Notes: generated by a model from the sequence alone, not told the origin. Counted from the first letter of the stretch, positions 10,583 to 22,005 are shown. The stretch is DNA of 64,000 nt from Craspedostauros australis (GCA_026770025.1 JAMXDE010000010.1:1240001-1304000), one strand, 5' to 3'. Numbers and translations are program-made.

Positions 10583-12218
10583 GATACAGCTGTTCGTTCG
10601 AGTATGAATGTGGGATGAAGGCGGTGTGGATGTGGCATGGAGTTTGTGGCCTGGGAACTCTCTCTGTCGTTGTTGGTGCCCAATGTGATTGTTGCGCGAT
10701 TCTACTGTCGGCAGTCGCAACTACGAGAAGGAGAATCCTGCGCGGTCGGGAACGCAAGCTAGTTACACGGAAGGGGGTTGATGCAAGCCTGTACGATCTA
10801 TCCCCCAATTATGGCAGTGTTGCTCGAGCTGATTGCTGCCTCCTTGGTTTGGTTGCTTCTGGATTGTCATTTGTGTCATTCTTTGTGTGTGTTGCTTCGA
10901 ATGGCGCCTGTTCGTGACCGTTGTTTGTGGTTTTGCACGATACTGCAAACCACGCACCTTCGACCAATTCGATTGATTTTGAAAGTTGACGCGCCAAAAA
11001 AGGACAATTTGGCGCCAATCCGGTCGTGCTTTGTGAATCCCGAATGCCAGGAAATCGAGGAAGTTCGATGTGTGCAAATGCGACTCACATGATGACCTTT
11101 GTTGCCAACAACACGATCAGATCGTGGTCCAAACAGATCCAACCAGAATTGCTGCCTGAGATGGATGCATTTACCAGAGTACGTTCCGTTCAAGTGTCCA
11201 ACGTGACGAATACGCCTCATGTAAGGTAGTATTGATTGTGAGTGAGTGGATTCAAACGCTTTGGAAAGCACGCAAAGGTGTGAGAACCAAGTTGAGTCAC
11301 ACCATTTCTAGACTCGTATATGTAGAATGCTCAGGCGATCGATACTGTTCTCCGAACATCCAAAACAAACGACGAACGCGGTACTGCAACCAAACAGCTT
11401 GAGCAGCGACGCGGTTGGATACCGCACGTTTGCCGATGTTCAGTTTGCTTCTTTTTGTTCGTCGTGTTGCGTCTCTCTGTGGACGGAAATGCCACACAGC
11501 CTTGTTGCGAGCATCTCACATTCCAAACACCGATTCACGATACGCGTACGCAGCCCACCATCATCGGGCCGCAAACGACTGCGCGCACTATTCTGCACAA
11601 GCGCCTGCTGCCTCAAATACGATTCAGCAACATTCCAAGCCCCTCTCTGCGCCTCTTTTCGAACTCACACACAACAAAGCAAACGCAAAGGGGTGCTTGT
11701 TGACTGGTCGTTCTGAATCCCGAGTAGCGCCACAAAACGGGATTTCGGTGACGACAACACCCACGATACCACAACGGCACACACGACAAGAGGCTTTGCG
11801 TTCTGGTATTACCCCAGCTCGCCTCTGTGATCGATACATACTGTACCAAGGGCAACGCGAGGGGAGACATCGGGACCTTGCAAAAGCCAGGACAGCGTCG
11901 GCAAAGCACTACGTGTGCCGTGAAGAAGATCTCAGTGCACGGTCAAACGTGAGGCACGGCATAAGGAGCAGTGACCCAGGCATTGGGAGGATCCGGCAAG
12001 CGCAAACTCAACCACAACAAAAGGAGAAACGCACGTATCAGGATTCAGGCAAATCTTTTCGAAAGATATTCAAGAGCTTGCTCGTGCAATCACAGACCGA
12101 GCATCCTTGCAGCCAACTTCTCCAAAACGCACAAGCGCCCCCCTCGACGAGAATTGAGAGGATCGGCCATCCTCCATCCATCCGCCCGACCATCCCCCCA
12201 CCCAATCACCTGTCCATC
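10583..12218. other. Long divergent intergenic region between MCM6 and a kinase gene
   Basis: 1636 bp between the start codons of MCM6 (-) and the kinase (+). The frame upstream of the kinase start stays open for about 800 bp but contains no in-frame ATG before 12219 and has no conserved motif, so I treat it as leader or promoter. Two E2F-like sequences sit near 11000. No RNA gene is seen. Confidence 0.55.
10990..11016. promoter_or_regulatory. Two adjacent E2F-like sites (TTTGGCGC) upstream of MCM6
   Basis: CGCGCCAAAAAA at 10990-11001 contains TTTGGCGC on the minus strand, and TTTGGCGC occurs again on the plus strand at 11008-11015. Both fit the E2F/DP consensus TTTSSCGC in opposite orientation, 10 bp apart. 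They lie about 410-430 bp upstream of the MCM6 start codon. MCM genes are classical E2F targets in plants, algae and animals, so S-phase control is a reasonable inference. Proof would need binding or expression data. Confidence 0.45.
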
Positions 12219-14023
12219 ATGCAGTTCCAGTACAACTCAGACTACCCGGGCGTTTCTGGTTCCCATGCCCCAGCTGGCACTCCTGCACTATCCTTGGCGT
12301 CCAGTCCCAGGGACTTCCCCTCAGCGCAACCCATACCCTGTGCCAGAATCACCACCCGAATATTCCACCCCAGCCGCAACCAAGTGGCGACGGTCCAGAA
12401 CGTGCTCGTTCGCACCATGGTCAATCCGCAGATGCAGCGACGTGGTTCCAACTCCTCCATGAGCAGCAACGGATCCTTCTCTTCCTCATCCTCCTCCGAT
12501 CTCAGCATGAACATGGAGGACCCGAACGCGGGCGGAGGTGCGTCCGATGGATCGCAACCAATCGAGAATGCCTACTGGATACAAAGGACCATCCGCGAAG
12601 CCATCTACGGACGCGTTCTGTTCGCGGTGGTGCTGAAGAAACGACCGCGTGCCGTCAGCGCCACGGATGGTGTTGAATGGGAGGTCACTAACGATCATTG
12701 CGCCGTCAAAGAAATGTCGTGGCAGCACATCCGCAAAGAGCGCGATCGGTTGGCGGAGGATCCCATCAAGGAGGTCTCAGCCATGCAGTATCTCAAGAAG
12801 TGGTTCCACGACAACACGCGTCCCAAACGATCCCCCACCATCTCGCGCGAGGAAAATGCCACGCTCAACAACAACCTCACGCAATCGTTTCACGCCATGA
12901 AAATCACGAACATCATGATGCCGCTGGATCTTCTGTCGGATGAGCGCAATCTGTACAGCATCATGCCATACTGCGATGGCGGGGAGCTGTTTGAAAGGTT
13001 GGATATGAACGAACGGTTCTCTGAAGGCGAAGCACGGTATTGGATGGATCAAGTATTGAATGTGAGTACTTTGCCATGATCTGCTGGCCGTAGGGTTGTG
13101 TTGATATGAAGCAGCCTACGTGTTCACATTCTATTCTTTGTGATAACAAGGGTAAAGCTTGTGGCGCTGTCGCAAGTTGTCGCCAACACGAACAACCTGG
13201 TAGACGCAACGACTCACCTATTGTTTGACTGTATCACACGCTGTGATGGCATTGCGATCTCAACAACATGGGCGGCACTCACGATGCTGGCAATGCATTG
13301 GGGAACGAATGGTTTGGCGTTCATGCAAATTCAAACGCAAACGCGATTTCCGTGCGCACATACGCATACCGATGCGCACACCCATACTTGTACGCATATG
13401 CATGACACCAGGGCCTGGAAACGTTGCAACACAGCGGCATATGTCATCGTGACATGAGTTTGGAGAATTTGCTCGTCCACCAGGACAGAGCGCTCATCAT
13501 TGACATGGGTATGTGCCTGCTGGTGCCGTACCAAGACGCCACAGCGGGAATCGCAGCGTCATTGCAAAGCACGAATATCAGCGGCACGGGATCCCCCGTC
13601 GCGCCAGGCAGCGCACCCGTATCTGGCCGAGGACGACCTCGGCACCTCATCCAACCGCAGGGCACTTGCGGTAAGTGGATTTACATGTCACCGGAGATTT
13701 ACTCCAACGGTGCGCCCTTCGATGCCTACGCCGTGGATATGTGGGCCGCCGGCGTCATCCTGTTCTTGATGTTAACTGGATTCCCTCCGTGGGAACGCGC
13801 CTGTCAGACCGATGAACGTTTCAAATACATGACGGCCGGGTACCTCGTGCAGATGCTGACGGAATGGGAGGTCGGTCTGAGCAGCGATGCGATGGATCTG
13901 TTGCAAAGGATGCTGTTCTTAGATCCCAAGGACAGGCTGAGCTTGGATCAGGTTCGTGCGCATCCCTGGATGGTCAATGGTCCCAGACAGGCACCGCAGC
14001 CAACACCGGGCATCCAAGGATAG
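12219..14023 (+). CDS. Stramenopile-type serine/threonine protein kinase (2 exons)
   Basis: Exons 12219-13061 and 13412-14023 (intron 350 bp, phase 0) give 484 residues. The join reads WMDQVLN/GLETLQHSGICHRDMSLEN, restoring the catalytic loop. Residues 1-110 are Ser/Pro-rich and disordered. The kinase domain has the lysine in CAVKEM (about 162), HRDMSLEN (about 293), a metal-binding motif IIDMG instead of DFG (about 310), CGKWIYMSPEIY in place of APE (about 370), and the DMWAAGVILFLMLTGFPPWE helix of subdomain IX. The glycine loop is poor (only IREAIYGRV). The CGKxxYMSPEIY plus PPWE combination is typical of a large stramenopile kinase family whose substrates are mostly unknown. The ATG at 12219 is the first in frame. 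Confidence 0.85.
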
Positions 14024-14666
14024 TACAATAGCACTCTTAGTATCATAGGCACACGTTATGATAGTGTGATCGTTCCATTATTCTACTCTCAATCAAACTG
14101 TTGGTTGTGCGCTTCATGCATGTTTGTGTGCGCGTGCGCGTGCTTGTTGGCATCTGCACGTTTTGCAACATGGGCATTGAACTTGACGAGGGACAGGATG
14201 GGAACAAAAGTAAAATCCATGCTTGCTGACGAGAAGCTCCGATCTGGAGCGGTGCCGGGGCGGTGCTCGACTGCTCGTGCCATGCTCGACAGAATCAGAT
14301 GCAAGTGACCGCCGAGTTGCATTGCGGGTGGTTGGTGACTTTGTTGCTTCTTGTGCATTGTTCATTAGTTTGTTTCTTATTGGTTTGTGGTACTTTTGTA
14401 TTTTATGCATGTCGGTACTATTCATCCGGAATGGCGGAAGGGTGCATGGAGGTTCGCGGAGAGCCTGTTGTATGACTGTGTGTATGACTGTGTGTACGGA
14501 TGTGACTGTTGCTGTGCTGTCATTCTTTGACAGCAATAGCAGCAGCAGAAGCGACAATGGGTAATGCAAATCTTTCACAGAGCTGCAATGATATAGGAAT
14601 GGATGTGAAGAATGTGGATCCATGCAATGGTGTGCCAGCGTTGAAGGCCGCACCGTACTGGCTTGA
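14024..14666. other. Convergent intergenic region, nothing recognised
   Basis: 643 bp between two convergent stop codons (kinase on plus, myristoylated protein on minus). Both 3' untranslated regions fall here. It is GT-rich on the plus strand near 14100-14160 and 14470-14510. No gene or RNA is recognised. Confidence 0.5.
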
Positions 14667-16973
14667 TCAATTGTAGGGATACAACGCCCGTTGGACAGCT
14701 TCGTAGTGATCCTTCGGGATGCTTTCTTCGACATTTCCTTGGACGATCTTCCAGTTGGATGAGTCGAGACAGATCCAGTCGGTGGAATCGAAGACTTGCA
14801 CGCTGTCCGTCTCCGAGGCCAACGACTTATCGTGTGAGCTTGCCTTCCCCAGAAGGGAGGTAGGCGCAGTTGGGAATGGCGACATTGGAGGTGGTGTATC
14901 TCTGCCATTGACATCCTCTTCTTCTTGCCGTGCTTCTTCCGGAGCCAACGCTGCACGAGTAGCGATGTTCGCTGCCTTCCCACCGCTTGGGATTTGGCGT
15001 GCCAGAGATGCAGCCTTTTCATGCACGTCCGGGAGTGCCACCATCGATGCACCATCGAGACCCTTCTCTGAGATGTCTTCTTCAATCTCATCCTCGGTGT
15101 TGGGCTCCTCGTCTTCGTCCGGGGCTTCGAGCTCAGATGTTGAGATGATATCGTCATCCCATTCTGATCCCTGCCCGCTTGTGTCTTCTCCCGTCATGGA
15201 ATCAAGCGTGTCGTCCTCGCCTTCAGATTCGTATCCCAGATCCGACGAAGTGATCAATGTTCTGGCCTGGATGAATGGGCCCGTTGGCGACGCTGGCCGT
15301 TGCTCGAGGCAAAGCTCTGCTTGGGGCACCGACTGCAGCTCCGACTGTGGCTGCGTTTGCGTAGTTGTCTGTTCCTGTGGTTGTATCTGCGGCTGAATGT
15401 GACGTCTGAGGACATCGTTGGCGTACTCGATAAAGAATTTGAAATCAGAGTCTTCGTCGTCCTCCCCGATCTTCATTGCGGCGTTGTCAAAGCGAAAGAA
15501 TGAATGCGCAATGAATGTGCAATTGGGTTTTGAAACAAGGCAAATAGCGCAGATGAGAACAAGATGAAGGTGAGTTGGGGAATAAAGGATGTCGGGCGGT
15601 ATGAAGGATCAGCGTCATCGTTATCACCATTATCATCATCAACAACAACAACAACAACAACAACAACAACGACAAAGTAATCAACTTACATCGGTCGTTG
15701 CACCAGCCTTCATCATGTTGCTGAGCTCTTCCGAAATGATCTGATTGCTTACATTGATCTCCGGTAGCTTGACCTCGGTTGTGTCTTGGTGCAGGGCCTC
15801 GCTGACGCCCTCCTTGCGAAGCTTCGTCCATGCCTCCCGCATGCGTTCCAACTGACGGTCAGAGGAAGAGCACTCTTCACGCATGGCTTTCTCCAGCGAC
15901 TGGTACTCCTCCGTGTGGTGCGACAGCTTGGGGCCAGCTGGTGCGGATGTTGCGTTCGGCTCGTCGTTGATGATGAGCATCATGCCCTTGGGAGTGGTGG
16001 CGATTGTGTTGGTATTGCTGTGGATGAAACCGTTGCCGTCTTCCATGAGAGCGTAGAGTCTGTTCCAACGATCGAAGTCGATGAACGCTTGTGCGGCGGC
16101 ATCCATGTCACCTTGGTCAATGATCGTGGAAATGTCATCCATGGCACCACGCACGATAGCGTTGCCGCGTGTCATGAGCGCGAACAGCAATGGCAGGGAG
16201 GATTGGTCCTCCGTACTAGTGGATTTGTCTTGAGTGGCATCGTCATTTCTTGGTGCTGTTGTCGTCGTCATGGTCGAAGGCATCTTTGCCAGGGATGTGA
16301 GTGCTGTCTTCTGGGCCGTGACCTTCTCCTCCTCTGCCTCCTCTTGTCCCTCTTCTGGGCCTTGCGCATCGTCTTGATCCTGCTGCTGCTGTGGTTCTTG
16401 CTTCAGGTCAGAATCCAATCCTGATTCTGGCTGTTGTTCTGGTTCTGGTTCCTTCCAGTCTTGAGCTTGCCAGCCTTCTTGTGGAATGGTATTGGTATTG
16501 GTATTGGTATTGGTGTTGACGTTGCCGTCAACGTCGGCCATGGTGTTAGCGAAGGCGAATCCATCGGTAAGGGCATCCAGCTCGTCGGCTGGAAACAGTG
16601 GAACATCTTCCATCACGTCCTGACTATCACCATCCGACGGCGCAGAGGGCGCACACATGAGATTTCCATCGAGGCGGTTGTCGTTCGTGGCACTTGGACT
16701 CACGTCGTCGTACGGCGTGGGAGACGACGTATCGGATGAGGTGTGGAGCCCGCTGACGGAGGTGAAGGAGCCGGACCGGACCGAGGTTGCTGACATGGCG
16801 TTGGTCTTGCTGCGGTGCTGGCCTTCGCGCATCAGCGAACGGAACGCGGCTGGATCACCGGTGAGATGGCCGGATCCTGCGCTCGCATCAAGCACATTGT
16901 ACTTTTTGGAATGGTGCTCGGAGGCGCCGCGCGGGGTGTGCTCCACAGCGTGGGTGGATGTGCAGTTTCCCAT
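14667..16973 (-). CDS. Predicted N-myristoylated acidic protein, possible hemerythrin-like helical region (2 exons)
   Basis: Exons 16973-15690 and 15470-14667 (intron 219 bp, phase 0, donor GTAAGT) give 695 residues. I chose the ATG at 16973 because it creates MGNCTSTH, a strong N-myristoylation motif with an adjacent Cys for palmitoylation, so the protein is probably attached to a membrane. Residues 30-250 are acidic and low in complexity, including an Asn/Thr repeat. Residues about 255-410 are predicted helical (GAMDDISTIIDQGDMDAAAQ, then LSHHTEEYQSLEKAM), which resembles the bundle of hemerythrin-like HHE proteins but keeps few of the iron-binding His. The second exon is acidic and Ser/Gln-rich. 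No enzymatic motif is seen. The gene is well supported; the domain suggestion is weak. Confidence 0.7.
15640..15670. repeat. (CAA)n trinucleotide repeat in an intron
   Basis: About ten CAA units in tandem inside the intron of the myristoylated-protein gene, just downstream (in transcript sense) of the GTAAGT donor. On the transcribed strand this reads as a TTG run, which lengthens the region between donor and branch site. Confidence 0.9.
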
Positions 16974-18040
16974 CTTGCTTGTGTGCTGTCGTTGCTTGTA
17001 TTTGTGATCCCGTGTTTGCGGAGTGTATGGAAGGGATGGTGATGTGCGAGCACGAGAAGGTGTGAACAAATCTGGCGATAGACCGATTTGTGGTTTAAAG
17101 GGTGGGTTGGTGTTGACACTGTTCCGCACGAGCACGAGTGGGGCCGTTCTGATCCTGGCTGAAGTCGTTACCTGTCGCTGCGACCAACGAGCTCTGACAA
17201 ACGCTCAGAAATCCACGGCATCGCACTCCTTCTGTTTGGAATCGACAACAACAGTAGGTCGCACAGCACCGGTGCAGCAACAGCGACGTACCTGTTTCTC
17301 CCATCAAGGTCGCCACGGAGAGAGAGGTAGGCGTCAAAGAACCAGATCCGCAAAACCAGAACCGCGACCCCCCACTGACGTGAGAAACAAACCCCTCGCG
17401 TTGCCATCACCACGAAAACAGAGGGAGGTTCATCAGTGTGGCGGTTCTCCTATCGATTCTTTCGCACTTCAACCACACGAAGAAGAGGGGAGTCCGTCCC
17501 ATGGCTCCTTTTGCTCCCACGCAACCTCGTGAAAGGGCGCCAGCGCGAGTGAAGAGTGCTTCGCACCCCACAGGAACAATCCCACCGCGTTGCTACCCAT
17601 CATGTCCCTGTCGTTGCCGTTTCTCCTCGATCGTGGTTGACAAAAACCAAAAATGGGAACGACAAATCGTATCTTTTCTGAACGAACGCGAACGTATGTC
17701 TCGATAATGTCGTATGCGACAGGCAGCCGTCCGTCCGTGCGGCGCACGTTTGGATGCAAACACACAACATCTCCAGGTTTGAGAATCCATTTCCAACCAC
17801 AATCATGATCGCTGGCGGCTGCTGCGAACACGTGTGCACGTTCGCACACAAGGCAGAACGACGAGACCACGCGAATCCACAGCTCTCGTGGATCTTTCGT
17901 TGACATCGTCACACAAACACAAACAGAGCACTCCTGAGGATTCGTTGCTATTCGTAACACCCAGAGATCCCATTTGACGAGCATCCATCCCTCCATCCAG
18001 CAGGACAACAGGACAACAAGGCAAACAAGCAAATCGAAAG
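16974..18040. other. Divergent promoter region between a myristoylated-protein gene and TyrRS
   Basis: 1067 bp between two head-to-head start codons. The myristoylated-protein frame continues upstream without a stop to about 17135, but the MGNC start makes that stretch leader. A pyrimidine-free leader rich in CAAAC/AGGACAAC precedes the TyrRS ATG. No other gene is supported. Confidence 0.55.
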
Positions 18041-20468
18041 ATGGCAGGTGACGGCAAGAAAGGAGGCGCAGAAGCGAAGCCAGCACGAGAATGGACACCC
18101 GAATTGCAGGCCGACTTTGATCGAATCCTGAGCGTGGGCGAGGAATGCATCTCGGCCGATTCGCTGAAGAAGCTGCTGCTGGCCAAAGGACGCGGGTCGG
18201 AGAACCAGCACGGCATCAACTTGTACGATGGATTCGAACCCAGCGGCCGCATGCACATCGCGCAGGGCGTCTTCAAGGCCGTCAACGTCAACAAGTGCAC
18301 TGCGGAGGGCAGCAACACCACCTTCATCTTCTGGGTGGCCGATTGGTTCGCGCTCATGAACGACAAGATGGGCGGCGATCTGGACAAGATCAAGACGGTC
18401 GGTCTCTACCTCATGGAGGTCTGGAAGGCGGCCGGCATGAACCTCTCGCACGTCGTCTTCAAGTGGAGCTCAGAGGAGATCACCAACAATGCGGACGCCT
18501 ACTGGCCCAAGATGCTCGACATCGCGCGTCGGTTCAACATCACGCGCATCAAGAAGTGCTGCCAGATCATGGGGCGGTTGGAGGGATCCCTCACCGCGGC
18601 GCAGATCCTCTACCCCATCATGCAGTGCACCGACGTCTTCTTCCTCAGGGCGGACATCTGCCAGCTGGGTGTCGACCAGCGCAAGGTCAACATGCTGGCC
18701 CGTGACTACTGCGATGCTGCCAAGCAAAAGAACAAGCCCGTCATCCTCAGCCATCACATGCTCTACGGGCTCAAGGCGGGTCAGGAGAAGATGTCCAAGT
18801 CCGATCCTGATTCCGCCGTCTTCATGGAGGACTCGGCGGAAGATGTGGAGCGCAAGATCATGAATGCCTACTGCCCCACCGAGCCTCAGAAGAAGACGGA
18901 GGACAAGGCCGCCGCGGGCGATGCCGGCAAGGAGTCCATGCACCTCACGGAGGACACGCTCAAGAATCCATGCTTGGATTACATCGAGAACATCATCTTT
19001 GCCCCGCCAGGTGCCACCTTCACTATCGGGGACACCACCTACACTGAATACGCGACCGTCAAGGAGAAGTTCATCGCAGGCGATATTCCGGAGGAGGACC
19101 TGAAGCGTGCTTTGATCCGGGAGCTCAACGTGTTGCTGGCACCAGTGCGCGATCACTTCACCAACGACGAGAATGCGAAGAATCTGCTTGCGCTCGTGCA
19201 GAAGTACAAGAAGGAAGCCATGCCGAAGGACAAGGCCATCCAGCGCCTGAATTTGGTCGCCCTGAACAAGGTGCAAGCGCAGAGCCATGTTGTCTTCGCA
19301 CCCTTGCCATCCTCCAATCAAACCCTGCAGGATGCCGTGGAGACGCTCAAGTTGCTGCACGAATCCAACGACAAGCCATGCGTCCTCTACCTGTCGGACT
19401 GGTCCGCCATTGTGCGCAACGCCTGCGGGTCGGAACCAAAGCACATCAACGCATCCTACTCCATCTTCCTCAGCGCATTGAAGGCCCTCGATCCAGCTAA
19501 GATGGAGAATGTCGCGATCCTGAAGCAAAGCGAAGCCATCCTGGCCGATCCCTCCAATTACTGGATCAGCGTCATCAACGTCGGCAGACACTTCATGCTC
19601 AACGACGTCATGGGTTCCGCAATGAAGGATTCCGACAACGCCGGCATCGTCGTGGCGCGCTTGATGCAGGTCGCCGACGCGGCTGGATTGGAAGCCTCCA
19701 GCATCGCCATGATCGAAGGCGATGAGACCACGGTCATGCAGGATCTCATCACCAAGTTCTTTGATGCCAAATTGACAGGCGTGACCAAGCCGGAAATTTC
19801 TGTCGTCCAAGCCACCTCCCTCGTCTTGCAGCAGAGAGAATCGGAGGCCCACAAGCAGGACAATGATGAGTACTTTCTTCTGGATGATCCCAAGGTACGT
19901 TTGCGTTTGCTCTTATTTTTGTTTGGCCGTGTGCACGTGTGCGTGCTGTTGAGCTAGCTATCCGTACCGCATTGGTTTAGATCCGTGTCATACGCACATC
20001 TCACCCTCTGCGATTCTCACAAACGCGCTTTTACCTTTTCATTTCCATCCGATGTAAACCAATCCAATTCAATGTTTTATTCGTCATCCATGTCCCATCC
20101 AATGCAACGCACAGGCCCACGGCAAGTCCAAACTCAAAAAGGCCTTCTGCGAACCAGGCAACATTGGATTCTGCCCACCCATCACCCTGGCCTCCACCTT
20201 CTTCTTTGACTTGGCCAAATCCGAGATGAAGATTTCACGTTCCGAAGCGGATGGAGGGGAAATCGTGTTCCGCACCAAGGCCGAGATCGAGGCCGCATTC
20301 GCCAATGAATCGGTGCATCCAGGTGATCTGAAGGCCGCCGTGATGGGACTGATGGTGGAGACCATCACCAAGATATCGACCGCCATCAAGGCCGAACCAG
20401 ACCTGGTCAAGGCATCGAAGGCAATGAAGACGTTGCACAAGAATTTGATGAAGCGCAAGAAGAAATAG
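18041..20468 (+). CDS. Double-length tyrosyl-tRNA synthetase (active copy fused to a degenerate second copy; 2 exons)
   Basis: Exons 18041-19894 and 20115-20468 (intron 220 bp, phase 0) give 735 residues. The first half is a complete eukaryotic/archaeal-type class I TyrRS: YDGFEPSGRMHIAQG (the HIGH-type motif, about 63-77), the tyrosine pocket, and KMSKSDPDSAVFMED at 250-264. The second half repeats the same fold in weaker form: CVLYLSDWSAIVRNACG, YWISVINVGRHFMLNDVMG, SSIAMIEGDETTVMQD, then KLKKAFCEPGN and NESVHPGDLKAAV, which align with the end of the first copy. In it both the HIGH and KMSKS motifs are missing. A tandem pseudo-dimer of this kind is known from trypanosomatids. It charges tRNA-Tyr, presumably in the cytosol since no targeting peptide is present. 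Confidence 0.92.
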
Positions 20469-20592
20469 AGCGGAGCGGACGGAGTTCGCTCTGCTCTTAT
20501 CTACCACATTGACTGTTCGAGTATGTACCGAATCATACTAGAGTATTGTATTGCGCTGTATCACACAGTATTCTACACTATTATACGTTCTA
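20469..20592. other. Short convergent spacer
   Basis: 124 bp between the stop codons of TyrRS (+) and the Asn/Ile-repeat protein (-). The two transcripts very likely overlap at their 3' ends. Confidence 0.5.
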
Positions 20593-22005
20593 CTATCTCT
20601 GTTGCTCATTGCCCTTGTTGTTGTTATTGCTTTCCAGCCATTTCTGATGCCGTTTCGTGGCGACATGATTGCGATAGCTGGCCGCACCTTTCGCTGTGGT
20701 TTGTGGATAGTACGAACCGCCACACCCGCACTTAACTTTGGCTGGTGTGTAACCATTGGCCATTACACGCCGTCCACCGGCCTTGTGAATCTGTCCCGCC
20801 ATGGCACTGGTCGGTATCTGCTTCACATCAGGAGTTGCTGTTGCTGTTGTTGCCGCTGTCGTCGTCGTCGTCGTTGGGTATGTATTAAGTGCGGTGGTGG
20901 TGAAGTCGTTGCGATTGGCGACGGGATACTGCGGTGCTGCCGCGACGGCGGGTGGCGGGGGCAAGGGCGTCGGTACGATCGGCGTGACGGATGACGGAAA
21001 ACCCAGTGTGAGGTGCCTGTAATCTGATAGCTGCGGATACTGTGCGACACCGACAGGTGCCGGAGATTGCATGGGCAGTTGCAGACGATTGTTGGCGAGG
21101 AGAGTGCGGTTGATATGCATGCTGGCGGTGTTGATGTCGTTGAAGTAGTTGTTGCGGCTGTTGCGAATGGCTCGGAGATGGGCTTCGAATTCCCGGACGA
21201 GGTAGAAGTACTTCTCCTTGGAACCTTCCTGACGTAGAATGGCGTACCGCGTCCGCGCCAGAGCAGCGTTGACCTCAGCTCCGATACCGTGCTTGTTCTT
21301 GAGACCGGCCTTGGTGAGGATCTCCATGTCCGGGCAGTTGTTGGTGGGAAGGATGGATGCCGTCTTGCCGCAAAAGACGTGAAGGGAGATGTCTTCCGAA
21401 AAGCTGACGACCGTGGGAGCCACGACGAGCGTTGCGGCATCCTGCTCCACCGGCAGGAACCGCAGCATGGGTCTGTTGTGCTGCGGGCCCACGCCGCAAA
21501 TTCGACACCGATGTATGGGCTGCTCCAGCTGCTGTTGCTGCTGCGATATCGCGTCCTGTTCGGCCACTGCTTGTGCGGCCTCTTCCGCCGCTGCCGCGAT
21601 TTCGTCGCTGTCGTCGACGTCGTTTTCTGGCGGTGTATCATTGAGACTGTCGGAGAGGCTAGGGTTGGTGATGGCGCTGTTGATGGCGCTGTTGATCGTG
21701 CTGTTGATGTTGCTGAGTGTGCTGATGTTTCCATTGATGTTACCGAGAGCGATGTTGTTGATACCATTGATGTTACTGATATTGCCGATTCCATTGATGG
21801 TGTTGATGGTGTTGATGCCGCTGATGGTGTTGATGTTACCGAGTGCACTGATGTTGCCGTTCATTCCGTTGATGGTGTTGATGCCATTCATTGCGTTGAG
21901 ACCACTCATTCCGTGAATGTTGCTGATAGTATTGATGCTTGTGCTATTGCTGCTGGTGCTGTCACTGTTCCCACTTGCCTGCAGGTCTGTCCCAGGGTTG
22001 CTCAT
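20593..22005 (-). CDS. Orphan Cys/His-rich protein with Asn/Ile repeat at N-terminus
   Basis: Single exon, 470 residues, ATG at 22005. Residues about 20-115 are a degenerate repeat of Ile-Asn-Thr/Gly units (INTINGIGNISNINGINN). An acidic Ala-rich linker and a Gln run follow. A compact conserved-looking core starts at HRCRICGVGPQHN and continues through LHVFCGKTASILP and ILTKAGLKNKHGIGAEV to a charged helix. The C-terminal end, VKCGCGGSYY ... NHVATKRHQKWLE, has Cys-X-Cys ... His-X4-His spacing like a degenerate C2H2 zinc finger. I do not recognise the family; a nuclear nucleic-acid or protein binder is possible. The repeats at the DNA level are GTTGAT/ATTGAT units, likely expandable. Confidence 0.75.
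   Translation of the reverse strand: MSNPGTDLQASGNSDSTSSNSTSINTISNIHGMSGLNAMNGINTINGMNGNISALGNINTISGINTINTINGIGNISNINGINNIALGNINGNISTLSNINSTINSAINSAITNPSLSDSLNDTPPENDVDDSDEIAAAAEEAAQAVAEQDAISQQQQQLEQPIHRCRICGVGPQHNRPMLRFLPVEQDAATLVVAPTVVSFSEDISLHVFCGKTASILPTNNCPDMEILTKAGLKNKHGIGAEVNAALARTRYAILRQEGSKEKYFYLVREFEAHLRAIRNSRNNYFNDINTASMHINRTLLANNRLQLPMQSPAPVGVAQYPQLSDYRHLTLGFPSSVTPIVPTPLPPPPAVAAAPQYPVANRNDFTTTALNTYPTTTTTTAATTATATPDVKQIPTSAMAGQIHKAGGRRVMANGYTPAKVKCGCGGSYYPQTTAKGAASYRNHVATKRHQKWLESNNNNKGNEQQR

Noticed and set aside
11415-12218. N-terminal extension of the kinase frame by 268 codons
   Set aside because: It begins with TTG and contains no in-frame ATG; composition is that of leader DNA. 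The first ATG is at 12219.
18470-19852. 460-codon minus-strand frame inside the TyrRS gene
   Set aside because: Antisense shadow of GC-biased codons in a clearly conserved gene.
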